Source: JAGFIY01 sp964499285 (GTDB lineage: Bacteria; Bacteroidota; Ignavibacteria; Ignavibacteriales; Melioribacteraceae). Taken from it: a stretch of 47,946 nt of DNA. This document shows positions 8,303 through 17,642 of this stretch, piece after piece; the stretch's first letter is position 1, and the number at the start of each line of letters is the position of its first letter. Made by a program: the position numbers and the translations under genes. The notes under the pieces were generated by a model that was given only the letters and a program-made list of their open reading frames with translations, searched no databases and was not told the DNA's origin. The stretch lies in the NCBI GenBank assembly GCA_964499285.1, contig CAZCLA010000026.1, positions 1-47,946 of the forward strand, given 5' to 3'.

Positions 8303-9718
8303 TTAAATATTTGACCCGAAATCTTGGTTCTTCAATTTCAGCATGAATTGGTATGCGGCTTCGTAGTCGTTTTGAATTTCTCCTTCCAATATTGCTTCCT
8401 CAATTGCTTTTTTAATCTCACCAACTTTTTTTGAAGGAGGAAGTCCGAATTCCTTCATAATTATTTCTCCGCTCACCGGCGATTGGAATTCGCGAAGCTT
8501 ATCTCTCTCCTTAACATCTTTTACCTTTTGCATAACCTTTTCATAATTATCGAGATATTTCTCGACCTTTTTGATATTCTTGCTTGTTATATCCGCTCTG
8601 CATAATGTTATCAAATCGTCAAGATCCTCTCCGGCAGAGACTACGAATCTTCTGATTGCCGAATCAGTAACTTCATCACTAACCAGAGCAATTGGTCTTA
8701 GATGAAGACGAATAAGATTCTCGATATAATGAAGTTTTGAAAGCGCTAATTTCATCCTCTTAAAAATCGGTTTCATCATTCTCGCACCCAGCTCTTCGTG
8801 TCCATGAAAAGTCCATCCAATTCCTTCGATAAATTTCTTTGTTCTTGGTTTTGCAATATCGTGAACCAGCGCAGCAAAACGAAGCCATATATTATCGGTT
8901 TTAAGCGAAATGTTATCTACAACTTGACAAGTATGAAGGAACACGTCTTTATGATGATAATCCTTTCTTTGTTCAACGCCTCCCAATTCTGCAATTTCCG
9001 GAAAGATTATTTCCATTACACCGGTATCGTAAATATATCTCAATCCGATTGAAGGTTTAGGTGAGGCAAGGATCTTCATAAACTCATCTGTAACTCTCTC
9101 TTGCGCAATAATTCTTAATCGTTCGGCAAGTTCTCGAGACGCATCCAGTAAACTTTTATCAATATCAAATTGAAGTTGAGCCGCGAACCTAAATGCTCTT
9201 AATATTCTGAGCGGATCGTCGTCAAAAGTTGCTTTGGGATCAAGCGGGGTTTTGATAATTTTTCTTTTTATGTCATTAATACCATCAAAAATATCGATTA
9301 TTTTCCCAAACTTTGCCGGATGAACTGCAACTGCAATTGAGTTGATTGTAAAATCTCTCCTATTTATATCGTCTATAAAACTTCCGGTACTTACCTCCGG
9401 GTTTCTGCTATCATGAGTGTACGATTCCTTCCGTGCACCCACAAATTCTATTTCGTATCCCTTATAGTTAAAATGTGCTGTTCCAAAATTTTTAAAGATG
9501 CTTATATCTCCGACGCCAAATTTTTCGGCGCATTTTCTTGCGAATGAAGGCCCATCTCCCACAACCAGAATATCAATATCGGATCGATTTCTATTCAAGA
9601 TTATATCTCGAATAAACCCGCCAACAATATAAACTTCTAAATTTTTCTCCGAAGCTGTTTCTGAGATTACGTTAATAAATGGTAATGATTCAATTTTTGA
9701 TTTAATGTTTTTCAACAC
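8303..9718 (-). CDS. cca: CCA tRNA nucleotidyltransferase / poly(A) polymerase family enzyme with HD domain
   Basis: A 471-residue class II nucleotidyltransferase. The active site motif VGGFIRD is at residues 32-38, with the catalytic carboxylates at D47 and D49 (RSDIDI). The conserved RRDFTINSIA is at 120-129 and the DDPLRILRAFRFAAQL motif at 167-182. An HD domain follows (HHKDVFLHT near 255 and HD at H286-D287). It adds or repairs the CCA end of tRNAs, or makes poly(A) tails; the family does not separate the two by motif alone. One tRNA here encodes its CCA and the tRNA end at 47931 apparently does not, so a CCA-adding activity would be needed. It is the last gene of the kinase-murA operon, 5 bp after the previous gene. 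Confidence 0.9.
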   Translation of the reverse strand: MLKNIKSKIESLPFINVISETASEKNLEVYIVGGFIRDIILNRNRSDIDILVVGDGPSFARKCAEKFGVGDISIFKNFGTAHFNYKGYEIEFVGARKESYTHDSRNPEVSTGSFIDDINRRDFTINSIAVAVHPAKFGKIIDIFDGINDIKRKIIKTPLDPKATFDDDPLRILRAFRFAAQLQFDIDKSLLDASRELAERLRIIAQERVTDEFMKILASPKPSIGLRYIYDTGVMEIIFPEIAELGGVEQRKDYHHKDVFLHTCQVVDNISLKTDNIWLRFAALVHDIAKPRTKKFIEGIGWTFHGHEELGARMMKPIFKRMKLALSKLHYIENLIRLHLRPIALVSDEVTDSAIRRFVVSAGEDLDDLITLCRADITSKNIKKVEKYLDNYEKVMQKVKDVKERDKLREFQSPVSGEIIMKEFGLPPSKKVGEIKKAIEEAILEGEIQNDYEAAYQFMLKLKNQDFGSNI

Positions 9719-9723
9719 ACTAT

Positions 9724-11910
9724 TTATTCCGATAAATCGTGTAAAATAAACCAGTTCAATAAATTTTCCGATTCAGAATATTTTTTATTCAATTCCGAAT
9801 CTTGATCAATTATTTTAGTTTTCGTCAGTAGTTGTAAAGATTCTTCATAATAATATTTACTGTTCAAATATTCACTCAACTCATAAATTGCTCTGCTCTC
9901 AAATGTGGTTTGAGGATCCGGAATATCATTCAATTTATTTAATAAATTAGTGACATTTTCATCGAGAAACTTACTCAATGAGATAAGTGACGGAATCAAC
10001 TGCAAATCATTTTCCTTCTCATATAGATCAGATAAGATTATATATTTATCAAACTCGCTTCCGTTTACGAAGTTATTTATAATTTCGGAATCCAAACTAA
10101 TAATTTTCAGCCATCTGTAGGAGGTGAAAAAGTATTCATCTGTAGGTGGATTATCATAAATTTCTTGCAAAAGAAATTCAGCTTTTTCTAAATCAGATAA
10201 ACGAATAGAATAAACTGCTAAAGTCAACTTTAGATCATACTCGTATGCTGTTTCCTTAAAATTATCGAGGTTATTCTCAATTATTTCTACCGCGTCGTAA
10301 TACCTATTCAATTTACCAAGCGATAAAATCATTCCCCTAAGTGAGGAGTAGTTGTTTGTATTTTTAAAAATCCCGATGAATTTTTCGAGAGATAATTCAT
10401 ATGCTCCCGTCGAATAATGATACCATGCTCCCTTAATTTGATTAGCAGAATATCTCACACAATATTTTGTGAAAATTGAAGGCCTCCCGAAAAAATAATG
10501 AGATTCTGCCGACGGAAACTTATATTCCAGACTGTCGAGATAATCATAATATGCATTTTGAATTTCGATTATTTCTTTGTCAAATATGTTTTCAAAATCT
10601 CCGTTGGAATAGAGTAATTTTATTTTCCCAATCCCATATTTTTCCTTCAAATATTTTATGAAAGAACCGGCATAAATATATGAAATAGAAGAAGTTGCCG
10701 TGTAGAAATTTAATCCGGTGAACAAATTGTTGATATTGAAATTATAACCATTAGCTCGTGCTAATTTTGCCATATAATCAACAGAGTGACCTGCATATTC
10801 ATTTTCAAATGCCATCGCAAATCCTTCGATAATAGCAGGATTAAAATATTTAGCAACCTCAAAAATGCTCCAGCCAAATTCTGATGCAAATAAATGCGCG
10901 ATCTCATGTTTCAAAGAACCTTCGACTTGCTCCCGATTGAGAAAAATTTGACTCAGCCAAGGTTTCGCAACATTAGCGTTTCCGGCTCCGAAGAGTCCTC
11001 TTTTCTGAAATGAGTCTTTAAAAATAAATGATGTGATCTTCTCAGAAGGTTGGGAGTCCATTTCATAGACTAAACCACTGTAATGATACTCGTGCAATAA
11101 GCCTAAATAATTTATATCCTCTTTGGAAATAGTAGGATCGGCAAAAATTTCAAAATGCTCTGTGGTCAACTGTTGAGATAACACTTCTTTCAATCTATCG
11201 GAATTGGTCGCAAAATTTAAGCCGGGTTTAGCAAATTCAAAAATCAGGACTAAAATGATGAAACTGAATTTTGCAAAAATAATGGGGCTGCTTGATTTTA
11301 TATTTTTAATTCTGCCCACAAAAATGAGAAACAAAACTGATAATATGAGAAAATAAAATCTGGATAAAACAATTTGGGAGGTAATTTGAATATCTTCATC
11401 ATAAATAGTGCCTGGGAAAAAACCTACGATTGGATTGAAAAAATAAATCTGAGAATAATTATAAATATCCCACACGGCCGTCAGCAGCAGAAATAACCAA
11501 ATTAAAGTGAACAAGAAATATCCCCAAAATCTCGAGTTACTTGCAACTATAACAGCAACTGAAATCGCCAATAAAATTGAAACAGGAGGAATCAAGAAAT
11601 AGAATAATATAGTTTTGTCAACCGGACAGCCTTGAACGAAAATTGTAGAAATTAAACCAAGGATAAAAACAATGATATAATTGAGAAACGAATAACTGAC
11701 TGCTTTTTTTATCCCATCCCAAATGCTTTTTGATTTTGATCTAAAATGAATTGAATAGATCCCGGCGATGAAGGATTGAATAATGCTGTTTACTGCTGAA
11801 TACTCGTAACTTAAGACATTTGTCAAGGGGAGGTTAAGCAGATAAAGATTGATTGCGATAGATATTATCAACCAAATATTTATGGTTGAGAATATTTCTT
11901 TCGATTTCAT
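9724..11910 (-). CDS. Membrane protein with gluzincin-type metallopeptidase motif and repeat-like C-terminus
   Basis: A 728-residue protein. The first 230 residues hold about six to seven hydrophobic segments (near 10-28, 72-94, 101-123, 129-147, 183-198 and 209-227). An extracytoplasmic domain follows with HEIAH at residues 335-339 and a downstream Glu in AIIEGFA at E362. This HExxH...E layout is that of zinc gluzincins such as the 'peptidase MA' group, so a zinc peptidase is likely but not proven. From about 480 to the end the sequence is helical, with TPR-like repeats (for example YHYSTGAYELSLEKFIGIF). I do not recognise a named family for the whole protein. It lies 5 bp after murA and 5 bp before cca, suggesting a role in envelope upkeep. 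Confidence 0.8.
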   Translation of the reverse strand: MKSKEIFSTINIWLIISIAINLYLLNLPLTNVLSYEYSAVNSIIQSFIAGIYSIHFRSKSKSIWDGIKKAVSYSFLNYIIVFILGLISTIFVQGCPVDKTILFYFLIPPVSILLAISVAVIVASNSRFWGYFLFTLIWLFLLLTAVWDIYNYSQIYFFNPIVGFFPGTIYDEDIQITSQIVLSRFYFLILSVLFLIFVGRIKNIKSSSPIIFAKFSFIILVLIFEFAKPGLNFATNSDRLKEVLSQQLTTEHFEIFADPTISKEDINYLGLLHEYHYSGLVYEMDSQPSEKITSFIFKDSFQKRGLFGAGNANVAKPWLSQIFLNREQVEGSLKHEIAHLFASEFGWSIFEVAKYFNPAIIEGFAMAFENEYAGHSVDYMAKLARANGYNFNINNLFTGLNFYTATSSISYIYAGSFIKYLKEKYGIGKIKLLYSNGDFENIFDKEIIEIQNAYYDYLDSLEYKFPSAESHYFFGRPSIFTKYCVRYSANQIKGAWYHYSTGAYELSLEKFIGIFKNTNNYSSLRGMILSLGKLNRYYDAVEIIENNLDNFKETAYEYDLKLTLAVYSIRLSDLEKAEFLLQEIYDNPPTDEYFFTSYRWLKIISLDSEIINNFVNGSEFDKYIILSDLYEKENDLQLIPSLISLSKFLDENVTNLLNKLNDIPDPQTTFESRAIYELSEYLNSKYYYEESLQLLTKTKIIDQDSELNKKYSESENLLNWFILHDLSE

Positions 11911-11915
11911 TTTTA

Positions 11916-13181
11916 TCAGAACTCTTCTGTTTTCAATCTTTGAATATCAGCGCCCAACGAACGAAGTTTTTCTTCTATTCTTTGATAACCTCTATCGAGA
12001 TGATAAATTCTGAGTACTTCAGTTGTTCCTTCCGCAGCAAGTCCCGCTAATACTAGTGACGCGCTGGCTCGCAGATCGGTTGACATGACTTTTGCGCCTT
12101 TCAGTTTCGTGCTCCCTTTTACAATGGCGCTGTTATTCTTAACTACTATACTTGCTCCCAGTCTGTTCAACTCAGGAATGTGCTTGAATCTGTCCAAATA
12201 GATTGTGTCTGTAATAGTCGCCTCACCGGAGCATTGTGTCATATACGCAGTCCATTGAGCTTGTAAGTCTGTCGGAAATCCAGGATAAACCGCAGTCGAG
12301 ATATCCACAGCAACCGGTTCATCGGGAATTGAAATAATCTCTATTAAGTTATTATTTACAGAGAATTTAACCCCCGTATCCTCCAGTTTAGAGATCACTG
12401 CAGTTAAATGTTCTAAGTTGTTGTATTCAATAGAAATATTGCTTTGAAGCATAGCTGCTGAAAGAAGCAGCGTACCGGCTTCAATTCTATCGTCAATATT
12501 GCTCAATTCGGCAGCTTTCAGATCGTCAACCCCTTCAATATGAAGCACCTTTGTCCCGATACCTTCAATTCGTGCTCCCATCTTCACTAAAAAATTAGCG
12601 AGATGAGTTATCTCAGGTTCGATTGCAGCGTTGGAGATCACGGTTTCCCCTTTAGCAAGTACTGCAGCCATAAGAACATTTCCGGTTGCTCCGACAGTTG
12701 AGACATCAAAGTTGATTCTTGCTCCTTTTAATTTTTCTGTTTTTGCAACAATGTACCCTTCTAGTAATTCTATTTCCGCTCCCATTTTTTTCATTGATTC
12801 GAGGTGAAGATTTATGGGCCTTGGACCCCAAGCACATCCTCCGGGAAGGGAAACTTTTGCTCTGCCGTATCGAGCGAGCAGCGGTCCCAAAACATAGACT
12901 GAAGCACGCATTTTTTTGACTAATTCATACGGTGCCATCTGAGTATTAACTGATGAGGTATCTACCTCAATTGCATCATCTGTAAAATCTATTTGGGCAC
13001 CGAGATGCTGCATCAGTTTACACATTGTGTGAATGTCGTTCACTTCCGGAATGTTTGTTATTTTATTTTTCCCGGAATTAAGAAGTGCCGCCGGTATAAG
13101 AGCTAAAGCGGAATTTTTTGCACCGCTTATTTTGATCTTTCCGCTAAGTCTTTTGCCGCCGTGAATTAAAAATTTATCCAA
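11916..13181 (-). CDS. murA: UDP-N-acetylglucosamine 1-carboxyvinyltransferase (MurA)
   Basis: A 421-residue enzyme of the EPSP synthase fold. It transfers enolpyruvate from PEP to UDP-GlcNAc, the first committed step of peptidoglycan synthesis, in the cytoplasm. The substrate-binding K22-N23 (GAKNSAL) and the catalytic loop PGGCAWGPRP with Cys116 (E. coli Cys115) are present, so fosfomycin sensitivity is expected from the Cys. The later motifs TVGATGNVLMAA and AVYPGFPTDLQAQ are canonical. The length is normal. It starts 9 bp after the kinase gene, so a Ser/Thr kinase and MurA are co-expressed. Confidence 0.96.
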   Translation of the reverse strand: MDKFLIHGGKRLSGKIKISGAKNSALALIPAALLNSGKNKITNIPEVNDIHTMCKLMQHLGAQIDFTDDAIEVDTSSVNTQMAPYELVKKMRASVYVLGPLLARYGRAKVSLPGGCAWGPRPINLHLESMKKMGAEIELLEGYIVAKTEKLKGARINFDVSTVGATGNVLMAAVLAKGETVISNAAIEPEITHLANFLVKMGARIEGIGTKVLHIEGVDDLKAAELSNIDDRIEAGTLLLSAAMLQSNISIEYNNLEHLTAVISKLEDTGVKFSVNNNLIEIISIPDEPVAVDISTAVYPGFPTDLQAQWTAYMTQCSGEATITDTIYLDRFKHIPELNRLGASIVVKNNSAIVKGSTKLKGAKVMSTDLRASASLVLAGLAAEGTTEVLRIYHLDRGYQRIEEKLRSLGADIQRLKTEEF

Positions 13182-13190
13182 TTTATTTTT

Positions 13191-15092
13191 CTACTTTAAT
13201 TTTATAAGAGTGCCGTTATGACCTGCAATTATTATTTTCTTCAGAGGTGTAACCGTAATGTCAGTTAGAAGAACATATAAATTAGTTTGTAACTGTTTCC
13301 AATCATCCCCACCATTCTCAGAAATAACCAACGTACCGCGGGAACCGACTGCAATGATAAACTCCTCCGAAATATATTTTACTTTCTGAAGACCGCTGAT
13401 ACCGCTCAATGATCTTTCCTTCCAACTCGAACCTCCATTTTCCGTAATAAAGACGGTTCCTCCGCCTCCGACAACCGCGCCGTTTTTTGCATCGAAAAAA
13501 TCAATTGATTTCAAGTACTTGTCCGTAAAACTCTCTTCTGTAATCCAAGTAGTTCCACCATCAGAAGTAAAAAGCAAAGTCCCGTTTCTGCCGACAATAA
13601 ATCCTTTATCGTTGTTTACAAAATGAATGTCGAAAAATGTTTCGGGATTATTATGAGTGAGAATATCCCAAGTAAACCCCGAATCGTGGCTTCTTAAAAT
13701 CGTTCCGTTTACGCCGATTGCAAAAGCGGTTTTATCGTTAATAAATTTTATTTGAAGCAAGTTTTCTTTGGTTCCGGAATTGACTTCCGTATATGAATTA
13801 AATTGATCGTAAGAAAAAAGAATAATGCCGTTATCACCAACCGTCACGCTATTGCCTGCTTTCGAAACATCAACATCCTGAAGATTAGCGGATATATTTA
13901 CATCAATCTTCGAAAATGTGTTTCCGTTATCAACGGTTTTAAATAATCCTCCTCTATCCCCAACTGCCAGACCGTAACTATCGTTCACCATTTTAATCGC
14001 GTTTACATTCCGATTAATACCAGAATTGAGGACGATAAAATTTGCATACTCAAGTTTGCGGCTATCGGATTCGAATAAATTTTGTATACTATATTTTTTC
14101 AGTTCATACAACGAATCACTTTTAAGAAAATTACCGGTTTGTATATATGCCAAATAAACAATCGAAGCAACAAAAAGAAGAAGAATCGAAAATCCAAGAA
14201 CTGAAAAAACTTTTTTTCTTTTAGGATTGGGATGTTTGTGCCTGAAGATTTCTGATTGAAGTTTCGCTAAATGATTTTCTAGCTCAATTACATCTCTTAA
14301 AAAAAGATCGCAGTTTTGATAACGCTCGCCAGCAACCTTTCTCAGCGAAAGATCAACTACCTTATCAACCTCTGAAGTGACACCGGAAATAAATGATGAA
14401 AGTTTTTTAGGATTTTGCTTCAAGTGAGCATCCATCACTTTGTACTCATTCTCTTCGTAGAATGGAGGTTCGCCTGAAATCATTTCGTAAAAAGTGCAGC
14501 CCAAGGAATAAATGTCACTTAAATGATCAACATCTTCGCCTCTAATTTGTTCGGGACTCATATATAAGACAGTGCCGATTTTTGAACCGGTTTTTGTCAC
14601 GCTTTGATCAAACAAAGATTTCGAAATCCCAAAATCCATTATTTTTACAGCCCCGTCCTTGTTTATTATAACATTCGAGGGTTTTATATCTCTGTGAACA
14701 AAACCTTTTTGGTGCGCATAACCTACACCCATAAGAAGTTGTCTAAGAATATAGACCGCATCATTAACGTGAAGTTTTTTCAGTCTGTGAATAAGTTTTT
14801 CAAGACTTTCTCCTTCTACATATTCCATCACTATTCCCAAAAATCCGTCCACTTCAAGAAAACCGAAAACAGTCACAATTTGAGGATGAATCAACTGAGC
14901 TTGATGACGTGCTTCTCTTTTGAATCTTTCAACTGAATTTTTTTTGTGAAGAATTCTGGAATTAAGAACTTTTATTGCCACAAACCGATCTAAGCGGACA
15001 TCATAAGCCTTATAGACAACACCCATCCCGCCTTTACCAAGAACGGAGACAAATTTGTAGTTCTCAATCGTTTTATTTATTAGATCTTCCAT
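13191..15092 (-). CDS. Membrane Ser/Thr protein kinase with YCF48-like propeller repeats outside the cell membrane
   Basis: A 633-residue transmembrane receptor-type kinase of the PknB/Hanks type. The glycine loop is GKGGMGVVYKA (19-29), the catalytic lysine K41 (VAIKVL), the HRD motif H133-D135 (VHRDIKPSN), the DFG motif at 153-155, and the activation segment ends in GTVLYMSPEQ. A basic stretch (HPNPKRKKV) and one membrane helix (about 298-320) follow. The C-terminal half has repeated units such as AVGDRGGLFKTVDNGNTF, VGRNGTLLFTSDGGTTW and VGGGGTVFITENGGSSW, which match YCF48/BNR-type beta-propeller blades. The propeller could sense a periplasmic signal. It is the first gene of the operon with murA, the membrane peptidase-like gene and cca. 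Confidence 0.92.
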   Translation of the reverse strand: MEDLINKTIENYKFVSVLGKGGMGVVYKAYDVRLDRFVAIKVLNSRILHKKNSVERFKREARHQAQLIHPQIVTVFGFLEVDGFLGIVMEYVEGESLEKLIHRLKKLHVNDAVYILRQLLMGVGYAHQKGFVHRDIKPSNVIINKDGAVKIMDFGISKSLFDQSVTKTGSKIGTVLYMSPEQIRGEDVDHLSDIYSLGCTFYEMISGEPPFYEENEYKVMDAHLKQNPKKLSSFISGVTSEVDKVVDLSLRKVAGERYQNCDLFLRDVIELENHLAKLQSEIFRHKHPNPKRKKVFSVLGFSILLLFVASIVYLAYIQTGNFLKSDSLYELKKYSIQNLFESDSRKLEYANFIVLNSGINRNVNAIKMVNDSYGLAVGDRGGLFKTVDNGNTFSKIDVNISANLQDVDVSKAGNSVTVGDNGIILFSYDQFNSYTEVNSGTKENLLQIKFINDKTAFAIGVNGTILRSHDSGFTWDILTHNNPETFFDIHFVNNDKGFIVGRNGTLLFTSDGGTTWITEESFTDKYLKSIDFFDAKNGAVVGGGGTVFITENGGSSWKERSLSGISGLQKVKYISEEFIIAVGSRGTLVISENGGDDWKQLQTNLYVLLTDITVTPLKKIIIAGHNGTLIKLK

Positions 15093-15244
15093 ATACTCGA
15101 AAGTAAGTGGCTGAAGAATTTTTTAAAAATAAAATATAAGAAAATTGGCGGTCATTGTTTCGAAGTAAACCAAAATTTGTAAAAAATCACATCACTATTT
15201 ATACACTTTACCCTTCTTTATCGTAAGTTACGATTTACGCAGAA

Positions 15245-15267
15245 AAAGAAATGATAATCATTTCTTT
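15245..15267. promoter_or_regulatory. 23-bp palindrome resembling a Fur-type box
   Basis: Arms AAAGAAATGAT and ATCATTTCTTT pair perfectly around one central A. The core ATGATAATCAT equals the centre of the classical Fur box. It sits about 150 bp upstream of the kinase gene and about 130 bp upstream of the tRNA-Leu promoter, so the target is unclear. A Fur-family or other dimeric regulator is a guess from the motif alone. Confidence 0.4.
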
Positions 15268-15395
15268 GGGAATTTGGAGTGAGATCAAATTCATTAATTC
15301 CACATTCGGAAGATAGGACTTAAAATTATTTTTTAATAATATAATAATAGCAGGCTATTCTGTCGAAGTTAGCAGGGAATAAATAACCAATTCTA

Positions 15396-15426
15396 TTGAA
15401 TATCTTAGTGAAATGGTTTATTTTTG
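15396..15426 (+). promoter_or_regulatory. Bacteroidota-type promoter of tRNA-Leu (and possibly tig-clpP)
   Basis: TTG (15396-15398) and TATTTTTG (15419-15426) are separated by exactly 20 bp, matching the Bacteroidota primary sigma pattern TTG-N19-21-TAnnTTTG. The predicted start lies only a few bases before the mature tRNA 5' end at 15434. Confidence 0.6.
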
Positions 15427-15433
15427 TAGTTTT

Positions 15434-15520
<87 letters not shown>

Positions 15521-15575
15521 ATGCGCTGATCGTTTTTTCCCCATTTGAAGTTTTTTTCATTTTAATGAGGCTAAA

Positions 15576-16883
15576 TTGGATACAAAAGTAAACGTACTAT
15601 CAAATGTAGAACACGAATTGGAAGTTACTCTTTCATATGATGAAATATCGAGCGAAATAAATGACGCATATAAAAAGGAAGGGAAAGATATTTCTATGCC
15701 CGGGTTCAGAAAAGGAAAAGTGCCTATGCATATTCTTAAAAAATCCTTCGGAGATGCGATTGAGTACAAAGCCAGCGAAGATATAGCGAACAAAAAATTT
15801 TGGGAAGTTGTTGAAGACATGAAGCTTGAACCTATAAGCACTCCTTCGATGACGGATTTGGATTTTGTACGCGGCGAAAAATTATTCTTCAAAATTAAAT
15901 ACGAAGTTAAACCTGTTCTCGAACTTAAAGATTATTCCGGACTTGAAATCGAGAAACCTATTTTCAAAGTAAAAGATTCAGACATCGAAGCTGAAATCGA
16001 ACATATAAAAAAATCAAAAGCAACTTTTGAAGAGACTGATACTGTAGGTGATAAATTCCATAGGATTACTGTTGATCTTCAAAGATTAGATAGAGACGGT
16101 ACGCCGATAATAGGCAGCAGAAGTGAAAACATTGCGATTGATCTCTCCGATCCAGGCGTTTCACCCGCAATTGTTGAAGGGGCACTAGGTAAAAAGACGG
16201 GAGAAAAGTTCGATTTTAATTTTGTAGATGAACATAAACACGGTGAAGAAACTCATAAAGAAGAGTTTTTCTACGATGCAGAAATAAAGAAAACCGAAAA
16301 ACTAGTTTTCCCTGAAGAGAATGAAGAATTCTTTAAAGGTGTTTCTAATAATAAAGCTGTAAATAACGATGAGTTGAAAGTTCACATCACGGAAAACTAT
16401 CAAAAATATTTTGACCAACAAGCCGACAGCATTTTTAAAAATAACCTTCTTAAAAAAGTTGTGGATAATAATGAATTTGATCCCCCGAAAGGTTATGTTG
16501 ATCTGCTCGCAACACGAATGGTAGAGTCCGAAAAAGAACATGCAAAAAGTCACAATCATCCAACAATGAACGATGATGAACTTAAGAAACAGCTTTATCC
16601 AAGAGCTGAATGGAACGCTAAATGGCAGATTATAATGGAACAATTGGCGGAAAAAGAAAATATTAAAGTTGAAGAATCTGATCTCGAAGAACTTGCTAAA
16701 AAAGATGCTGAAAGTACAGGTATCCCGGTAGATAAGCTAGTCAAATACTATAAAGATTCAAAACGGGATACTGCATTGCTGGAGGATAAAGTAATTGATT
16801 TTCTCGTTGAGAATAGCAAGGTTGTAGAAGTTGATGCAGAACAAAAATCGAAAGAAGCAAAGGAAGATAAAGATGAAAAATGA
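15576..16883 (+). CDS. tig: Trigger factor, ribosome-bound chaperone / peptidyl-prolyl isomerase
   Basis: A 435-residue chaperone that binds nascent chains at the ribosome exit. The ribosome-binding signature GFRKGKVP is at residues 43-50. The FKBP-like domain spans about 155-245 (GDKFHRITVDLQ, EGALGKKTGEKFDF), and a helical C-terminal domain follows, ending in a charged tail (KSKEAKEDKDEK). The start is a TTG with GAGG 5 bp upstream. The only nearby ATG (15565) is in another frame and closes after eight codons. It overlaps clpP by 11 bp, the usual tig-clpP pairing. The PPIase domain looks divergent at residues that bind proline, so isomerase activity is uncertain. Confidence 0.93.
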   Translation: MDTKVNVLSNVEHELEVTLSYDEISSEINDAYKKEGKDISMPGFRKGKVPMHILKKSFGDAIEYKASEDIANKKFWEVVEDMKLEPISTPSMTDLDFVRGEKLFFKIKYEVKPVLELKDYSGLEIEKPIFKVKDSDIEAEIEHIKKSKATFEETDTVGDKFHRITVDLQRLDRDGTPIIGSRSENIAIDLSDPGVSPAIVEGALGKKTGEKFDFNFVDEHKHGEETHKEEFFYDAEIKKTEKLVFPEENEEFFKGVSNNKAVNNDELKVHITENYQKYFDQQADSIFKNNLLKKVVDNNEFDPPKGYVDLLATRMVESEKEHAKSHNHPTMNDDELKKQLYPRAEWNAKWQIIMEQLAEKENIKVEESDLEELAKKDAESTGIPVDKLVKYYKDSKRDTALLEDKVIDFLVENSKVVEVDAEQKSKEAKEDKDEK

Positions 16884-17523
16884 AATTTATAATCAACTGG
16901 TTCCGTACGTTATCGAGCAGACCGGACGCGGCGAACGCGGGATGGATATTTTTTCGAGACTGCTGCGGGAACGTATAATTTTTTTAGGCACCGCAATTGA
17001 TGATCATGTTGCAAGTTTAACAATCGCCCAACTGATCTTTCTTGAAGCTGAAAATCCTGACAAGGATATAAACCTTTATATTAACTCGCCCGGTGGAAGT
17101 GTTTCTGCGGGATTGGCGATATATGATACAATGAGGTATATTAAACCTAAAATTGCCACTATCTGTGTCGGGATGGCTGCGAGCATGGGCGCAGTTCTTC
17201 TTGCCGGCGGTGACGAGGGTAAACGTTCCGCACTCCCCCATTCTAAAATTATGATCCACCAGCCTTGGATAGGTGGTTTACAGGGTCAAACTGCTGACAT
17301 AGAAATCCACGCGAAAGAGATGGTAAAAACAAGAGAAAAACTTTACCAAATTCTTTCATCGCATACTGGAAAGAGTCTTGAACAAATTGCAAAGGATTGC
17401 GATAGAGATTATTATTTGACCTCCGAAGAAGCAAAAGAATATAAACTGATTGATAATGTTCTTGAAAAAAGAATCCCTTCTGTTATCAAAGAGGATAAGA
17501 AAGATTCTAAAAAGGATAAGTAG
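16873..17523 (+). CDS. clpP: ATP-dependent Clp protease proteolytic subunit ClpP
   Basis: A 216-residue serine protease subunit that forms the tetradecameric Clp chamber in the cytoplasm. The catalytic Ser104 is in GMAASMGAV, His129 in IMIHQPW and Asp175 in KDCDRDYYL. The C-terminal tail is lysine-rich. The start is taken as the ATG at 16873 (MKNEIYNQLVPYVIEQT), which matches ClpP N-termini, rather than an upstream in-frame start that would run 53 bp into tig. The overlap of 11 bp with tig suggests translational coupling. No clpX follows in this window; a terminator lies directly downstream. Confidence 0.96.
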   Translation: MKNEIYNQLVPYVIEQTGRGERGMDIFSRLLRERIIFLGTAIDDHVASLTIAQLIFLEAENPDKDINLYINSPGGSVSAGLAIYDTMRYIKPKIATICVGMAASMGAVLLAGGDEGKRSALPHSKIMIHQPWIGGLQGQTADIEIHAKEMVKTREKLYQILSSHTGKSLEQIAKDCDRDYYLTSEEAKEYKLIDNVLEKRIPSVIKEDKKDSKKDK

Positions 17524-17542
17524 CATCCGAAATTTAAGTATG

Positions 17543-17568
17543 AAAGCCGGTTTAAGCCGGCTTTTTTA
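17543..17568 (+). terminator. Rho-independent terminator after clpP
   Basis: AAAGCCGG (17543-17550), loop TTTAAG and CCGGCTTT (17557-17564) form an 8-bp stem that runs into a T-tract. It lies 20 bp after the clpP stop. Confidence 0.85.
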
Positions 17569-17581
17569 TTTTAAAGAATAT

Positions 17582-17613
17582 TTGCAGTTTGAAACAGAGC
17601 CAATTAATTTTTG
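17582..17613 (+). promoter_or_regulatory. Possible promoter of the S9 peptidase gene
   Basis: TTG (17582-17584), 21 bp, then AATTTTTG (17606-17613), a 7/8 match to TAnnTTTG. The spacing and the 30-bp distance to the chosen ATG at 17643 are suitable. Confidence 0.35.
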
Positions 17614-17642
17614 ATACTCTCTAATAAATTAAGGTGATGTTA

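Larger units (their letters stand above)
15093..15433. other. Intergenic region between the divergent kinase operon and tRNA-Leu
   Basis: This 341-bp stretch has no plausible gene. It holds a 23-bp perfect palindrome at 15245-15267 and the tRNA promoter at 15396-15426. No good promoter for the minus-strand kinase operon could be found by eye. The rest is AT-rich. Confidence 0.7.

Noticed and set aside
16831..16872. Upstream in-frame start of ClpP that would add 14 residues
   Set aside because: The added lysine-rich peptide lies within tig and does not match ClpP N-termini; the ATG at 16873 does.
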